This document shows, in pieces, positions 32,531 to 42,218 of a DNA stretch of 64,000 nucleotides. The translations under genes were made by a program, and so were the position numbers. The stretch spans positions 1,176,137 through 1,240,136 of the forward strand of contig CM026431.1 of NCBI GenBank assembly GCA_014871385.1, given 5' to 3'. The notes beneath the pieces are model-generated. The model made no database searches. It worked only from the letters and a program-made list of their open reading frames with translations, and was not told the origin of the DNA. The stretch is from Ceratodon purpureus. Taxonomy: Eukaryota > Streptophyta > Bryopsida > Pseudoditrichales > Ditrichaceae. Within the stretch, counting starts at the first letter, position 1; each line of letters opens with the position of its first letter.

Positions 32531-32894
32531 AAAACAAACTCTCATTTCCTTAGGAGTATCATTGAAGAAGGTTGGAAGACAATAATAAAAACAAATGCAA
32601 TGGATTTTTTCACCACTTCTCTCTAAAATAAAATTAAAAATTAAAAATTAAAATGGGATATGAAAATAAGGAATACTGATTTGAATAATTTGGGGATGAG
32701 AAATCAAATTATAGAAAAACAATCATGACTATAATAAGGGACTCGGGATAAAAAGGGATGAATAACATGGGATGAAAGAAGTTATCAAGATGAATAAATG
32801 TCATGGTGGTTAGAAACTGAAATATCCCATAACGGAATACTGATCTAATGCACCATGAATAATATAAAGTTGACTACAAGAAAATTAGTGTATT
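32531..32894. other. AT-rich spacer in hAT
   Basis: No gene is supported. The sequence is an AT-rich lead-in to the 214-bp repeats. Confidence 0.5.
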
Positions 32895-33960
32895 AATATT
32901 AGAATAAAATAAAAAGAATAGCATGGTGTGGAAGAGAGTTCGATTAGAGTTTTAAAAAATAAAAAATATAATGCATTGAACATATGGATCCTACAATGCT
33001 CTAACATATAAAAAAAAAAAAGAATCATAAAGAAGGGCTCGATGCAATTGGTTTGGCATATAAACGGAAAAAAATTAAATCAATAGCATGGAGTGGAAGA
33101 GATAAAAGGAATAAAATAAAAAGAATAGCATGGTGTGGAAGAGAGTTCGATTAGAGTTTAAAAAAAATAAAGAATATGAAGCATTGAACATATGGATCCT
33201 ACAATGCTCTAACATATAATTAAAAATATAAAGAATCATAAAGAAGGGCTCGATGCAATTGGTTTGGCATATAAACGGAAAAAATAAAATTAAATCAATA
33301 GCATGGAGTGGAAGAGATAAAGGGATTAAAATAAAAAGAATAGCATGGTGTAGAAGAGAGTTCGATTAGAGTTTAAAAAAATAAAGAATATGAAGCATTG
33401 AACATATGGATCCTACAATGCTCTAACATATAATTAAAAATATAAAGAATCATAAAGAAGGGCTCGATGCAATTGGTTTGGCATATAAACGGAAAAAATA
33501 AAATTAAATCAATAGCATGGAGTGGAAGAGATAAAGGGATTAAAATAAAAAGAATAGCATGGTGTGGAAGAGAGTTCCATTAGAGTTTAAAAAAATAAAG
33601 AATATGAAGCATTGAACATATGGATCCTACAATGCTCTAACATATAATTAAAAATATAAAGAATCATAAAGAAGGGCTCGATGCAATTGGTTTGGCATAT
33701 AAACGGAAAAAATAAAATTAAATCAATAGCATGGAGTGGAAGAGATAAAGGGATTAAAATAAAAAGAATAGCATGGTGTGGAAGAGAGTTCCATTAGAGT
33801 TTAAAAAAATAAAAAATATGAAGCATTGAACATATGGATCCTACAATACTCTAACATATAATTAAAAATATAAAGAATCATAAATAAGGGATCGACGCAA
33901 TTGGTTTGGGAGATAGACGTTTTACAATTAAATCAATAGCATGGAGTGGAAGAGAGGCTA
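32895..33960. repeat. 214-bp AT-rich tandem repeat, about five units
   Basis: The word gcatggtgtgg recurs at 32921, 33128, 33343 (as gcatggtgtag), 33557 and 33771, spacing 207, 215, 214 and 214 bp. Each unit also contains a related half-unit gcatggagtggaagaga, suggesting an older dimer. It lies between the divergent RING and kinase promoters inside the hAT element. Confidence 0.9.
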
Positions 33961-34113
33961 GAGCTGCATGAGAGGTTGTGCAAGAATAAAATCCCAATAC
34001 TTTGTATTTTTTAATTTGTTTTATTTTATTTTTTTCTCTTAGAAAGTAGTGTAGAGATTTCACTATTTCCAGAAGAGAAATAGAAAATAAAAAATGAGAT
34101 CTAAAACAAATGG

Positions 34114-34328
34114 AAGGGGGGGGGCGCGAGCGTGTCTGAGGGGGCGCGAACGGGTTGGGGGGGGGCGCGGACGGGTATGGGCGCGAGCGGGTACAGGGGC
34201 GCGAGCGGGTGGGGGGGCGCGAGCGGGTACGGGGGGGGGGGGCGCGAACGGGTATAGGGGGGGCGCGAACGGGTATAGGGGGGGCGCGAGCGGGTTCAGG
34301 GGGGGGGCGCGAGCGGGTCCGTGGGGAC
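34114..34328. repeat. GC minisatellite block 3 (in hAT), upstream of kinase gene
   Basis: About nine units of GGGGGGCGCGAGCGGGT on the plus strand, ending directly at the kinase TATA box. Confidence 0.92.
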
Positions 34329-34336
34329 TATATAAG
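34329..34336 (+). promoter_or_regulatory. TATA box of the kinase-like gene
   Basis: TATATAAG in the context GGGACTATATAAGG, 158 bp before the ATG at 34494 and touching the minisatellite. Confidence 0.7.
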
Positions 34337-34493
34337 GTGGGGAGAAGCTCTCGCCCCCCTCACTCCTTCCCACTGCGGCTCCTTGTCCTGACGTGTGAAA
34401 ACACGCCTTGCTTGGAACTGCTTATGTGGGAAGTCTTCATTGGGGCGGGGGGGGGGAAGTTGTTGAATTTTTTTTTCAGGGATTTACTTTGCG

Positions 34494-36074
34494 ATGTCTT
34501 CTAGACAAGGCTCCGGCAAGCGGCCTATGTATGTGGACTTGGATGCTCCAGATGCGGTGGACCCTATGAGTTGCGTAACACCTCATGGTTCTAGTGGTTC
34601 TACTCCTTCATCTAGCTCGAAGGGTAAAAAGAAGAAGAGTATACCAGCGCACGAGAAGGATGACGGTTATCCACCATTGGAGTATACGCATTTCATCAGG
34701 AAGGTGGCCGTCGAGTACTACAAGGCCCGTACCATACGAATGTTGAAGGCAATGTACCTTGATCATGGAGAGAATGGTATCTACAACCTCCAACGTGATT
34801 TGGAAAGGGAATTTTGGAGCGCATTGGAAGGATCAGAGATGTACATGGATTGCAAGACGAAGTATTTTCACAGCCCGAAGTGGTTGACACAACAAGTGAG
34901 TAGTGCTACGACAAATGTCATTCATGTGTTTGAATCACATGTCAAGAAACCACAAGGCGAAGAATGGAGCAACCAAGACAAAGTGTTTATTCAAAAACTG
35001 ACAACGGTTCAGGAGGCATGTCAGAGATGTTCTAAGGGGAAAACAAAGATTATGCCTTGGAATGAGCAAGCATTGAACTCAGCATTGGAAGCACACATGT
35101 ATGGTGCATTGATATGGATTCCGGTTACGGCCAAGGTTGTGCCATTATCTGGCTTCAATGCCGAGGGGGGGTATGGCAAAGTGCGAAAAGTGCGAATAGC
35201 CAATATGAAGAAAATTCCAATTCACATAGAATTTGCGGGAAAACTTTCCAAGGCTAAAACCGAAGTGAAGAAGCGAGAGGAACGGGCGATTGAGGCCACG
35301 GTTAACCCCGTAGAGCATCCGGGTGTGATAAAATTTTGGGCCATTCACGCTAAGACCATGGAAGCTTATACCCTGTGGTGGAATGGAGATTGTCTCCGCA
35401 ACTTCCTCAAGATAAATGAGAAGGCATCCGAGGCAATAGATTACAAAGAAATTTTGAAGTCGAGGGATATGCCCATGGAAGAGTGCCAAAGAATTGTTGC
35501 CTACCGAAAGAACCGGGGAATGTTGGCGTGGAGTCTCATCTACGTTATGGACATAGTCCATAAGGCTGAAATCCTCCACAACGACTTAACGCCATCCAAC
35601 ATTCTACTCCACTTTCCACCTCATGACAAGAATAAAGTATATATTGGTGTGTGCGATTGGGGTGTGGCAAGCAGAGTCATTGAGAACAAGGCCTCCCCTT
35701 ATGGTGTGATGGACCCCGATGAACTTGTACAAGTAAAGAAGAGGAGGGTAGGAGTTGCACCGGAGTTGTTCTTTTTATATGGCAAAAAAGATGATGAGGA
35801 ACGGAATTTGGAGCGCATGAAGAGGATGCATCCATGTACGACGCTATCTGATGCATTTTCGGTAGGCCATTTGGCAAAGACAATATGGAGAGAAGAAGAT
35901 TGCCCGGAACTCTTCAAGGATTCAATCTCAAAGATTGTATTCTCATCAAAGTTGGATGGCTTGCTTAACGAAGATCCTACAAAGAGGCTTTCACTTGCAA
36001 AAGTTGTGAATGATTTGATGAGCCCCCCTTACAACTTCCAAGCTCCCAATGGTTGTTTTAGATACACATTGTAG
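34494..36074 (+). CDS. Protein-kinase-like protein carried by the hAT element
   Basis: A single-exon 526-residue ORF. Residues about 60-215 form an unknown N-terminal domain (YTHFIRKVAVEYYKARTIRM, PKWLTQQVSSATTNVIHVFE). A kinase fold follows: glycine loop AEGGYGKV near residue 223, the usual VAIK lysine in FAGKLSK near 249, catalytic loop HNDLTPSN at 362-369 (HRD altered to HND, but the aspartate and the downstream asparagine are kept), metal-binding DWG at 388-390 in place of DFG, and APE at 422-424. A C-terminal ARG-like segment reads DPTKRLSL. The key catalytic residues are present, so activity is possible. The substrate is unknown. It lies co-directionally 0.8 kb upstream of the transposase, which suggests stable cargo rather than chance capture. 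Confidence 0.82.
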   Translation: MSSRQGSGKRPMYVDLDAPDAVDPMSCVTPHGSSGSTPSSSSKGKKKKSIPAHEKDDGYPPLEYTHFIRKVAVEYYKARTIRMLKAMYLDHGENGIYNLQRDLEREFWSALEGSEMYMDCKTKYFHSPKWLTQQVSSATTNVIHVFESHVKKPQGEEWSNQDKVFIQKLTTVQEACQRCSKGKTKIMPWNEQALNSALEAHMYGALIWIPVTAKVVPLSGFNAEGGYGKVRKVRIANMKKIPIHIEFAGKLSKAKTEVKKREERAIEATVNPVEHPGVIKFWAIHAKTMEAYTLWWNGDCLRNFLKINEKASEAIDYKEILKSRDMPMEECQRIVAYRKNRGMLAWSLIYVMDIVHKAEILHNDLTPSNILLHFPPHDKNKVYIGVCDWGVASRVIENKASPYGVMDPDELVQVKKRRVGVAPELFFLYGKKDDEERNLERMKRMHPCTTLSDAFSVGHLAKTIWREEDCPELFKDSISKIVFSSKLDGLLNEDPTKRLSLAKVVNDLMSPPYNFQAPNGCFRYTL

Positions 36075-36289
36075 TTCCATAGTGAATTACGTTTGAAACA
36101 TTTTGATTGCCTATGTGGCCTTGTTTGCACATTTCGAATATTTTAATAAATCGTTTTTTCGGCGTATACATGCCTTGGTGGAACATGAAATGGTATTGTT
36201 GGTTTTGTAATGGAATGAAAAATTGTTTTTTAAAAAAAAATGAAAAAACTGTATGGCCCATTCACCGGGACTGCCCCTCGTGCAAGGGT

Positions 36290-36722
36290 GCCTCCCCCCT
36301 GAACCCGCTCGCGCCCCCCCCTCTGGAAGCTCGCGCCCCCCCCTTCCAGAAGCTCGCGCCCCCCCTCTGAGAAGCTCGCGCCCCCTTTGCAGTAGGTTGC
36401 GCCCCCCCCCTTGAAAGAGCTCGCGCCCCCCCTTGGAGAAGCTCGCGCCCCCCCCCCTTGGAGAAGCTCGCGCCCCCCCCCCCCCTTGGAGAAGCTCGCG
36501 CCCCCCCCCCCTCGGAGAAGCTCGCGCCCCCCCTGTTGGAGAAGCTCGCGCCCCCCTGGAGAAGCTCGCGCCCCCCCTGGAAAAGCTCGCGCCCCCCCCT
36601 GGAAAAGCTCGCGCCCCCCCCCCTGGAAAGAGAAGCTCGCGCCCCCCCACCTGGAGAAACTCGCGCCCCCTGCACACGCTCGCGCCCCCCCCGCCCGGAG
36701 AAACTCGCGCCCCCCCTCACAA
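36290..36722. repeat. GC minisatellite block 4 (in hAT), upstream of transposase gene
   Basis: About eighteen units of roughly 24 bp built on GGAGAAGCTCGCGCCCCCCC, now C-rich on the plus strand. It ends at a TATA-like TATAAATG (from 36724). Confidence 0.92.
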
Positions 36723-36927
36723 GTATAAATGCCACCAACTTAGCCCAAGCCCAATATCATTTGAAATCATGGCCTCTAGTCCCGGAACTCCTTGTGGGCT
36801 CCTTGCTTGAGACTATGTGCATCACATTGGCCTGTGGTTGATGTCTACACATACCATTTTTTTCTCACATGTGTCATACTAACACTTGCAGACAGGAGAT
36901 CATTGTACTTTTTCAGAGACACGGAGA
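36723..36927 (+). promoter_or_regulatory. Transposase leader with TATA-like box and intron acceptor
   Basis: TATAAATG begins at 36724. A textbook intron end (tactaac branch-like motif followed by acttgcag) lies at about 36876-36890, so the 5' leader is probably spliced before the ATG at 36928. The donor is not certain. Confidence 0.5.
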
Positions 36928-39900
36928 ATGGCAGGTCAACAGCGTCAGTCGACGGCTGAGTGGGCTCCGTGGTGGACGTTCATTGATAAGGACCATGTGA
37001 AATGTGTGTGGTGCAATTTCACCTTTCGTTATAAACGACAAAGAGCTTTCAAGCACTATGGATGGGGTGAAGGTTCAAGCAAGAGTCATTGTACCAAGGC
37101 CCCCGCCGCCGTATTTAGGCGCTTTGCCAATTGTGGTAATGTAATACCAAAAAGAATGACACATGCGGAGATATACGGCACTGATGGTGGTGATGGCGAG
37201 GCACACTTGGCACACTTGGCACCATGTTCTAGCCAGTCTATGCCTGCTGAGCAATCTACGGAAGTGCCTCAGAGAACGGAGGAGGTCCAAGAGGAGAGGA
37301 TTCCCCAAGTTCAACCGTCTCAGTCAACTCCGCCTATAAGCAGAGGCGATTCATGTACACCAAGATCTATGCGGCAACAAAGTTTTACCGAGGCCTATCA
37401 GATTGGGATGCGCAATGAATTGGATGAGAAATGGGCGTCCTATTTTTATGAAGCGAATGTGCCTTTCAATGTGGTTAGGCATCCATCTTTTATCGCTGCT
37501 GTGGAGGCAACATCGAAAGCGGGTTTTGTGTACCGTCCACCAGCATACAACGCAATGCGAACCAAGCACATCCAGCCAACAAAGCAGCTTCTCAAGTTGA
37601 GAATAGAGGAGAAAACGAAGCAGTGTATTAGCTTGTACGGGGCAACTATTTGCTCGGATGGATGGGACAACGTTGTTCATCGGCCGTTGATGAATGTCAT
37701 GCTTGTGTGTCTAGCAGGAGATATATTCCTGGGTTCCATTGATACAATGGGGTACAAGAAATCAAAGGCATACATAGCTGGGAAATTGAAAGAGTACATC
37801 AAAGAAGTTGGACCGCAGAATGTGGTACAGATTTGCTCCGACAATGCTAGTGCGATGTTGGGAGCCATGGACCAGGTGGTTGAAGCTTATCCTCACATTT
37901 ACAAGCAAGGTTGTGCAGCTCACATCATGGACCTCTTACTAGAAGATTGGGGGAAGGAAGCAACCTTCAAAGAGCTGATTGCCTTGGCAAAACGCATACC
38001 AAATTTTATACGTCGCCGTCATGTCACCATGGCTTTGTTTCGCCAATTCAGCCCGAAGTTGTCTCTGTTGTTACCAGCGGAGACAAGATTTGGATGCTCG
38101 TACTTGATGATTGTTCGATTGCTTGAACTGAGGGAGGCACTAATCCAGGTGGTAGCCAGTCCGAAATGGGACGAATATGTGGGTACTTTATTCAATCGGT
38201 CAAACGGGTATCGAGCTCACACCTTAGCATGTCAAGTACGGAGTACCATTCTCGATGAGACATTTTGGTTACGTTGTGAGAATCTTGTGCATGTTATGAA
38301 GCCGGCTGTTGTGACCTTGAAGACATTTGATGGACAAACACCGGCAATGGGGAGGGCATGGTTGGCCATGAATAATTTGAAGAAGCATGTGTTCCGTCTA
38401 CGGGGTGATCCTTTTTTCCTAGACCCCGCTATAGCAGATCGCTTTGAGAAACATTTTACGAAGAGATGGAAGATGATGTTGACAGATCTCCATTACGCAG
38501 GCGCCATTTTGAATCCCTACATTTTCCCGGAGAGCCACGAGCTATTGACTAACAGTGCTGCGAAGCGTGCACTCCTGCAAGTGCTAATTCATTTGAGTGA
38601 GTGCCTTAAACTGGACCACGATACTGTGTTGTTTGAGCTAACACAGTTTGAGGAACGCACCGGTCCATTCAGCCCTTTGGAGGCCCCAAACATTCGACAG
38701 ACTAAGATGCTACCTCATCAATGGTGGCAGCGGGTTGGGGGCGATGCGTTACCGTTGATAGCAAAGCGCATCCTTTCGTTAACATGCTCGGCATCATCAT
38801 GTGAGCGAAATTGGAGCATGTATTCCTTTGTTCACAGTAAGGTTCGCAACCGATTGGCCGTGAAGAAGGCAGAGGACTTGGTGTACATTTACACGAACAG
38901 TAAGCTCCTTCGAGAACGACGTGGAGCGGATCCTGTTCTTTGGTACGAGAACCAACCGTTCTCCGAAGACTCGGATGAAGAAGTGCCAGCCATGTACGAT
39001 GAAGACGAATGTGATGATGATGGAGATGAAGGATTCCACGACGGACTTGAAGTTAATGAAGGCGATGGTGATGACGGTGGAGTTCATTACACTCCTGCTA
39101 CTATGGATGATGAGTATCCAGAGTTACCCGTGGACAATGGTGATGGTGACATGCCACGCACTGAACCCGTTAACCAGCCGAATGGAGTTTTTGACTGGGC
39201 AGGATTTGATGAAGAGGCAGCTACTTCGCCTCACCACGTTGTCAATGAAATACAAGCTAGAGGCGAGGTCGCATACGATCGAGCAGACGATGATATTGAC
39301 GATGAATTTGAAGTCGAAATGACTCAGCATCAAAGCGACGATGGTGGCAATAATGATGACATTTACCCCGTTCGTAGCGTTTCGAACAATGACAATGAAG
39401 AAGGGGGTAACAACATAGGAGAGCAAATTCCAATTCCAGAAGACGTTGAGGGAGGAGAAGAAGTTGAACAACTCCAGGCCACTCTGCCAGTAAATGTTGA
39501 GGAAACAATCAGGTCTGGAGGTTTGGATGAAAGCCCTCCAATAAATGAACAATCAGAGACAGTCAGAAATGGACAAGAAGATGAAATTCCTATTGGCCGA
39601 TTGTTTCAAACACCCCTGCCCCAGAGTACACCTTCAATCGGAGCAGTACTTGCAGGGTTGGGTCGACCCCCCCCACCTCGTTCAAACACTTCTACTGGGC
39701 ATGGTTCATTAACTCCAACACCGAATACAAGCATTCCACTCACTTCTTCTGGACGAAGTCTACCAGCTGGACCTTCTACGACGCGTCATGGAGTGATACG
39801 GTCACGGAAAGGTCCAACAAACGTTCGCCCTTTTTTTTCAGGATATACTGTTGGAACTACCCCGTCTGTACCTGTGGCTTTGGGTAAACGTAGATTACCC

Positions 39901-40212
39901 GTAATGAATGTGGACGGAATCACCGATAAGACCAAAAGACGGAAGATCAAAAGAATTGTGACCACGGTGGTGGATGGTACAGTTGACCACGAAATTCGCA
40001 ACATTCATTCCACGGTGGAGGAGTATGTGCCTAATCAGGGGGGAGATGGAGATGACGAGGGGTCGAAATCCTCAGAAGGATATTACTCATCAGAAGAAAG
40101 CCGTGAAGAAGCACCTGATGATGAAGACATTGTTGTAAGAGTACCATTGGGTAAGCCCGGTACTCGAAGGAATCCAGAGCGGCGCACCGCCAAAAAAAAC
40201 AAAAAAAAGTGA
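36928..40212 (+). CDS. hAT transposase with BED zinc finger and DUF659-type core
   Basis: About 1094 residues from the ATG at 36928 (MAGQQRQSTAEWAPWW); an in-frame ATG at 36886 precedes the predicted acceptor and is less likely. A BED-like zinc finger starts at CVWC (residues 26-29) and continues with HYGWGEG and SHC. The DUF659/hAT core includes GATICSDGWDN (about residue 240) and VQICSDNASAM (about 300), which carry the expected acidic residues, then GCAAHIMDLLLED. The hAT dimerisation region is WWQRVGGDALPLIAKRILSL ... SSCERNWSMY ... VRNRL (about 598-650). An unusual acidic, low-complexity tail of about 430 residues follows, ending in basic KKNKKK. It is intact and is the likely mover of the surrounding element. 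Confidence 0.9.
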   Translation: MAGQQRQSTAEWAPWWTFIDKDHVKCVWCNFTFRYKRQRAFKHYGWGEGSSKSHCTKAPAAVFRRFANCGNVIPKRMTHAEIYGTDGGDGEAHLAHLAPCSSQSMPAEQSTEVPQRTEEVQEERIPQVQPSQSTPPISRGDSCTPRSMRQQSFTEAYQIGMRNELDEKWASYFYEANVPFNVVRHPSFIAAVEATSKAGFVYRPPAYNAMRTKHIQPTKQLLKLRIEEKTKQCISLYGATICSDGWDNVVHRPLMNVMLVCLAGDIFLGSIDTMGYKKSKAYIAGKLKEYIKEVGPQNVVQICSDNASAMLGAMDQVVEAYPHIYKQGCAAHIMDLLLEDWGKEATFKELIALAKRIPNFIRRRHVTMALFRQFSPKLSLLLPAETRFGCSYLMIVRLLELREALIQVVASPKWDEYVGTLFNRSNGYRAHTLACQVRSTILDETFWLRCENLVHVMKPAVVTLKTFDGQTPAMGRAWLAMNNLKKHVFRLRGDPFFLDPAIADRFEKHFTKRWKMMLTDLHYAGAILNPYIFPESHELLTNSAAKRALLQVLIHLSECLKLDHDTVLFELTQFEERTGPFSPLEAPNIRQTKMLPHQWWQRVGGDALPLIAKRILSLTCSASSCERNWSMYSFVHSKVRNRLAVKKAEDLVYIYTNSKLLRERRGADPVLWYENQPFSEDSDEEVPAMYDEDECDDDGDEGFHDGLEVNEGDGDDGGVHYTPATMDDEYPELPVDNGDGDMPRTEPVNQPNGVFDWAGFDEEAATSPHHVVNEIQARGEVAYDRADDDIDDEFEVEMTQHQSDDGGNNDDIYPVRSVSNNDNEEGGNNIGEQIPIPEDVEGGEEVEQLQATLPVNVEETIRSGGLDESPPINEQSETVRNGQEDEIPIGRLFQTPLPQSTPSIGAVLAGLGRPPPPRSNTSTGHGSLTPTPNTSIPLTSSGRSLPAGPSTTRHGVIRSRKGPTNVRPFFSGYTVGTTPSVPVALGKRRLPVMNVDGITDKTKRRKIKRIVTTVVDGTVDHEIRNIHSTVEEYVPNQGGDGDDEGSKSSEGYYSSEESREEAPDDEDIVVRVPLGKPGTRRNPERRTAKKNKKK

Positions 40213-40300
40213 TACATCTATTAGCATATTACATATAGAAGTTATATAGAGAAAGTATAATATATATGTCTCCAAAATAATTTTAAAAAAACACAAAAAA

Positions 40301-40331
<31 letters not shown>

Positions 40332-40504
40332 CTAAATTTTATACGTAGATACTTATATGTTAACCTTAGTCAATGTCCATAAAACATTAGCTAAGGCTAT
40401 TGAATGTAATTTTGTTTCGACATGAATTGAAACTTCTCTCATTTATGTCACTGTGAAAAATTCAGTAGTGTCTTAATTTCCTTCAGTGGTTGATTCTTGT
40501 TCCC
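40213..40504. other. AT-rich 3' flank of transposase with (TA)n
   Basis: An uninterrupted TA microsatellite lies at about 40303-40331. No gene. Confidence 0.6.
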
Positions 40505-40815
40505 AGCTCGCGCCCCCCCCTTCGCAGGCGCTCGCGCCCCCCTTTCGCAGGCGCTCGCGCCCCCCCTTCGCAGGCGCTCGCGCCCCCCCTTTGCAGGCGC
40601 TCGCGCCCCCCCTTCGCAGGCGCTCGCGCCCCCACCCCAAACCCCTTGCTCGCGCCCCCCTGCAATCGCAGGCGCTCGCGCCCCCCCCCCCTCGCAGGCG
40701 CCCGCGCCCCTCCCAGTCGCTCGCGCCCCCTCGCTCGCGCCCCCCTTCCCAAGACGCTCGCGCCCCCCCTCTCACGTGCTCGCGCCACCCTCACTCAAGG
40801 CGTTGGCGCCCTTCC
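40505..40815. repeat. GC minisatellite block 5 (in hAT)
   Basis: About twelve units of roughly 24 bp with core GCAGGCGCTCGCGCCCCCC, C-rich on the plus strand, ending about 200 bp inside the right terminus. Confidence 0.92.
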
Positions 40816-41016
40816 TCTTAGCCACGTCATCCCCCAAGTCAACAATATTTGGTGACATGTCAGACGCGTGGCATCCTAGGTGGCCAAGGTAACTCCCATT
40901 TCACCATTTGGGTGGTCAACCGTAAGTCCTGGTCAAACGGACCTCCCCTGACCCCTAACGGACGGACGAGCGGACCGGACGGACGGACAGGTCCTTTTGT
41001 CCCATGAACAACCCTG

Positions 41017-41024
41017 GCCTGATC
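41017..41024. repeat. hAT target-site duplication, right copy
   Basis: GCCTGATC directly after the terminal ACAACCCTG, matching the left copy exactly. Confidence 0.92.
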
Positions 41025-41250
41025 ATTGTATCTTGCTTAAACCCATGACAAATCTTACAAAATGTATGCATGACATCATCATGACATCAGCCCTAATTTG
41101 TATCTTTGAGAACAAACGTAATAAATTCTTACCAGAGATAACCCTAATTTCCACGGTAATATACTCTTTTCCTAAAAAAAGTGTCAAAATGAAGCCTTAA
41201 TTTAGTAATTTTCCACGGTTATAGGGTCTACTTTGCTTTTGAAAATTTGG

Positions 41251-41514
41251 CTACTTGTCATTTTTGTGCTCTCCATTCTGTGCTCTCCGCTCTCCGCTCA
41301 CATACGAACTTTCCCCTTCAGAAGGATGACCTTCAACATTTTCTCTACACTGTGCAACTGTGAGTGATGAAGCTGATTCCGAAAGCACAGACACTATACA
41401 AGAGAGAAGCCCTTTTTCCTCGAATGGAAGATAAGGAGGAAGGAGGCATTCTGGAACAAAGCACTCAACAATACCATCGTTCAGCACAGAAGCTGTTAAG
41501 GTATGTTCCCGCAC
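41251..41514 (-). CDS. Possible exon fragment, unknown
   Basis: An open minus-strand stretch of 87 codons, or part of it as an exon between an acceptor-like CTTAACAG and a donor-like TAT/GTGAGC. The text (VPECLLPPYLPFEEKGLLSC) looks protein-like, but no family is recognised. It could be a leftover 3' exon of the Tnp2-like gene to its right or a chance ORF. Confidence 0.25.
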   Translation of the reverse strand: MREHTLTASVLNDGIVECFVPECLLPPYLPFEEKGLLSCIVSVLSESASSLTVAQCRENVEGHPSEGESSYVSGERRAQNGEHKNDK

Positions 41515-41520
41515 GCTGAT

Positions 41521-42218
41521 ACGGAATTGAATTAGGAACCTAGGTGAGCTAAAACCTAGACCTACAAGGTCTGGATTCGCTAAAGTGAGGGAGATCCTTC
41601 ATATACGTGAGATTCCGAATACATGGCTTGGAGTTGACTGAAGGAGTCGCATGGTGAATCTGTTGAAATCATTAGTCTCAAAGGAGACCTATCTGTCTAG
41701 CTTGTACAGGCCTGAATGTGACTTGAAATCGTACCTGATTATGTATAGGGAACGTACTTGCCATATAATCCCACTTGCCGGGAGATGATATCAGTACATT
41801 GATGTGGATTTCTCACGGCGATGTATGCATGTGAGAAAATTGCATTCTTGACCTCTCACCGACTCTATAAACTTACGTAGGTTTGCATGCATATCCACGC
41901 AACAGTCAAATCTGTTTGGAAGTGCATCACGTACTTAGTGAAACAACTTACAAATAAATGCGGAAAAAAAAATTAAATAAATAAATTCTTTCTTGAATCA
42001 ATGCTGATGCGACATCAAGGGGAGTTTGCAGAGTGATACTTTCCTTCTTTTCGGGATGACATGTGCTCAAGGCTCACCATCTAACGCGTTGTACATTTCC
42101 TTATAGGCGTTGCTGTAAACTGATGACAATGTCAAGTGATGCAAGAGTACTGGTTATACTACACCGGCTCGAACTACCGTCCGTGTTACAACCTACTCCC
42201 AAGCCCCCAAATGAGGCA
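41521..42218. other. Intergenic, 3' side of the Tnp2-like gene
   Basis: No gene is supported. I looked for a CACTA-type terminus here and found only isolated CACT words without a matching right end. Confidence 0.5.

Larger units (their letters stand above)
28804..41016 (+). mobile_element. Complete 12.2-kb hAT transposon with kinase and RING cargo
   Basis: The left end begins CAGGGTTGT at 28804 and the right end finishes with its complement ACAACCCTG at 41016. The element is flanked by perfect 8-bp direct repeats GCCTGATC (28796-28803 and 41017-41024), the target duplication length expected for hAT elements. Subterminal clusters of GGACGGAC/CGGAC words lie within about 100 bp of both ends (28818-28893 and 40956-40995), resembling transposase-binding subterminal repeats. 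Contents in order: GC minisatellite, RING gene (minus), GC minisatellite, 214-bp tandem repeats, GC minisatellite, kinase-like gene (plus), GC minisatellite, hAT transposase (plus), (TA)n and a last GC minisatellite. All three ORFs are intact and the target duplication is undamaged, so insertion looks recent. Strand follows the transposase. Confidence 0.92.

Noticed and set aside
36262-36841. Open frames of 100-190 codons through the GC minisatellites here and at 29.0, 32.3, 34.2 and 40.6 kb
   Set aside because: They are Arg/Gly/Ala/Pro low-complexity translations of variable-length G or C runs, open in several frames at once, with no conserved start or composition like the neighbouring genes.
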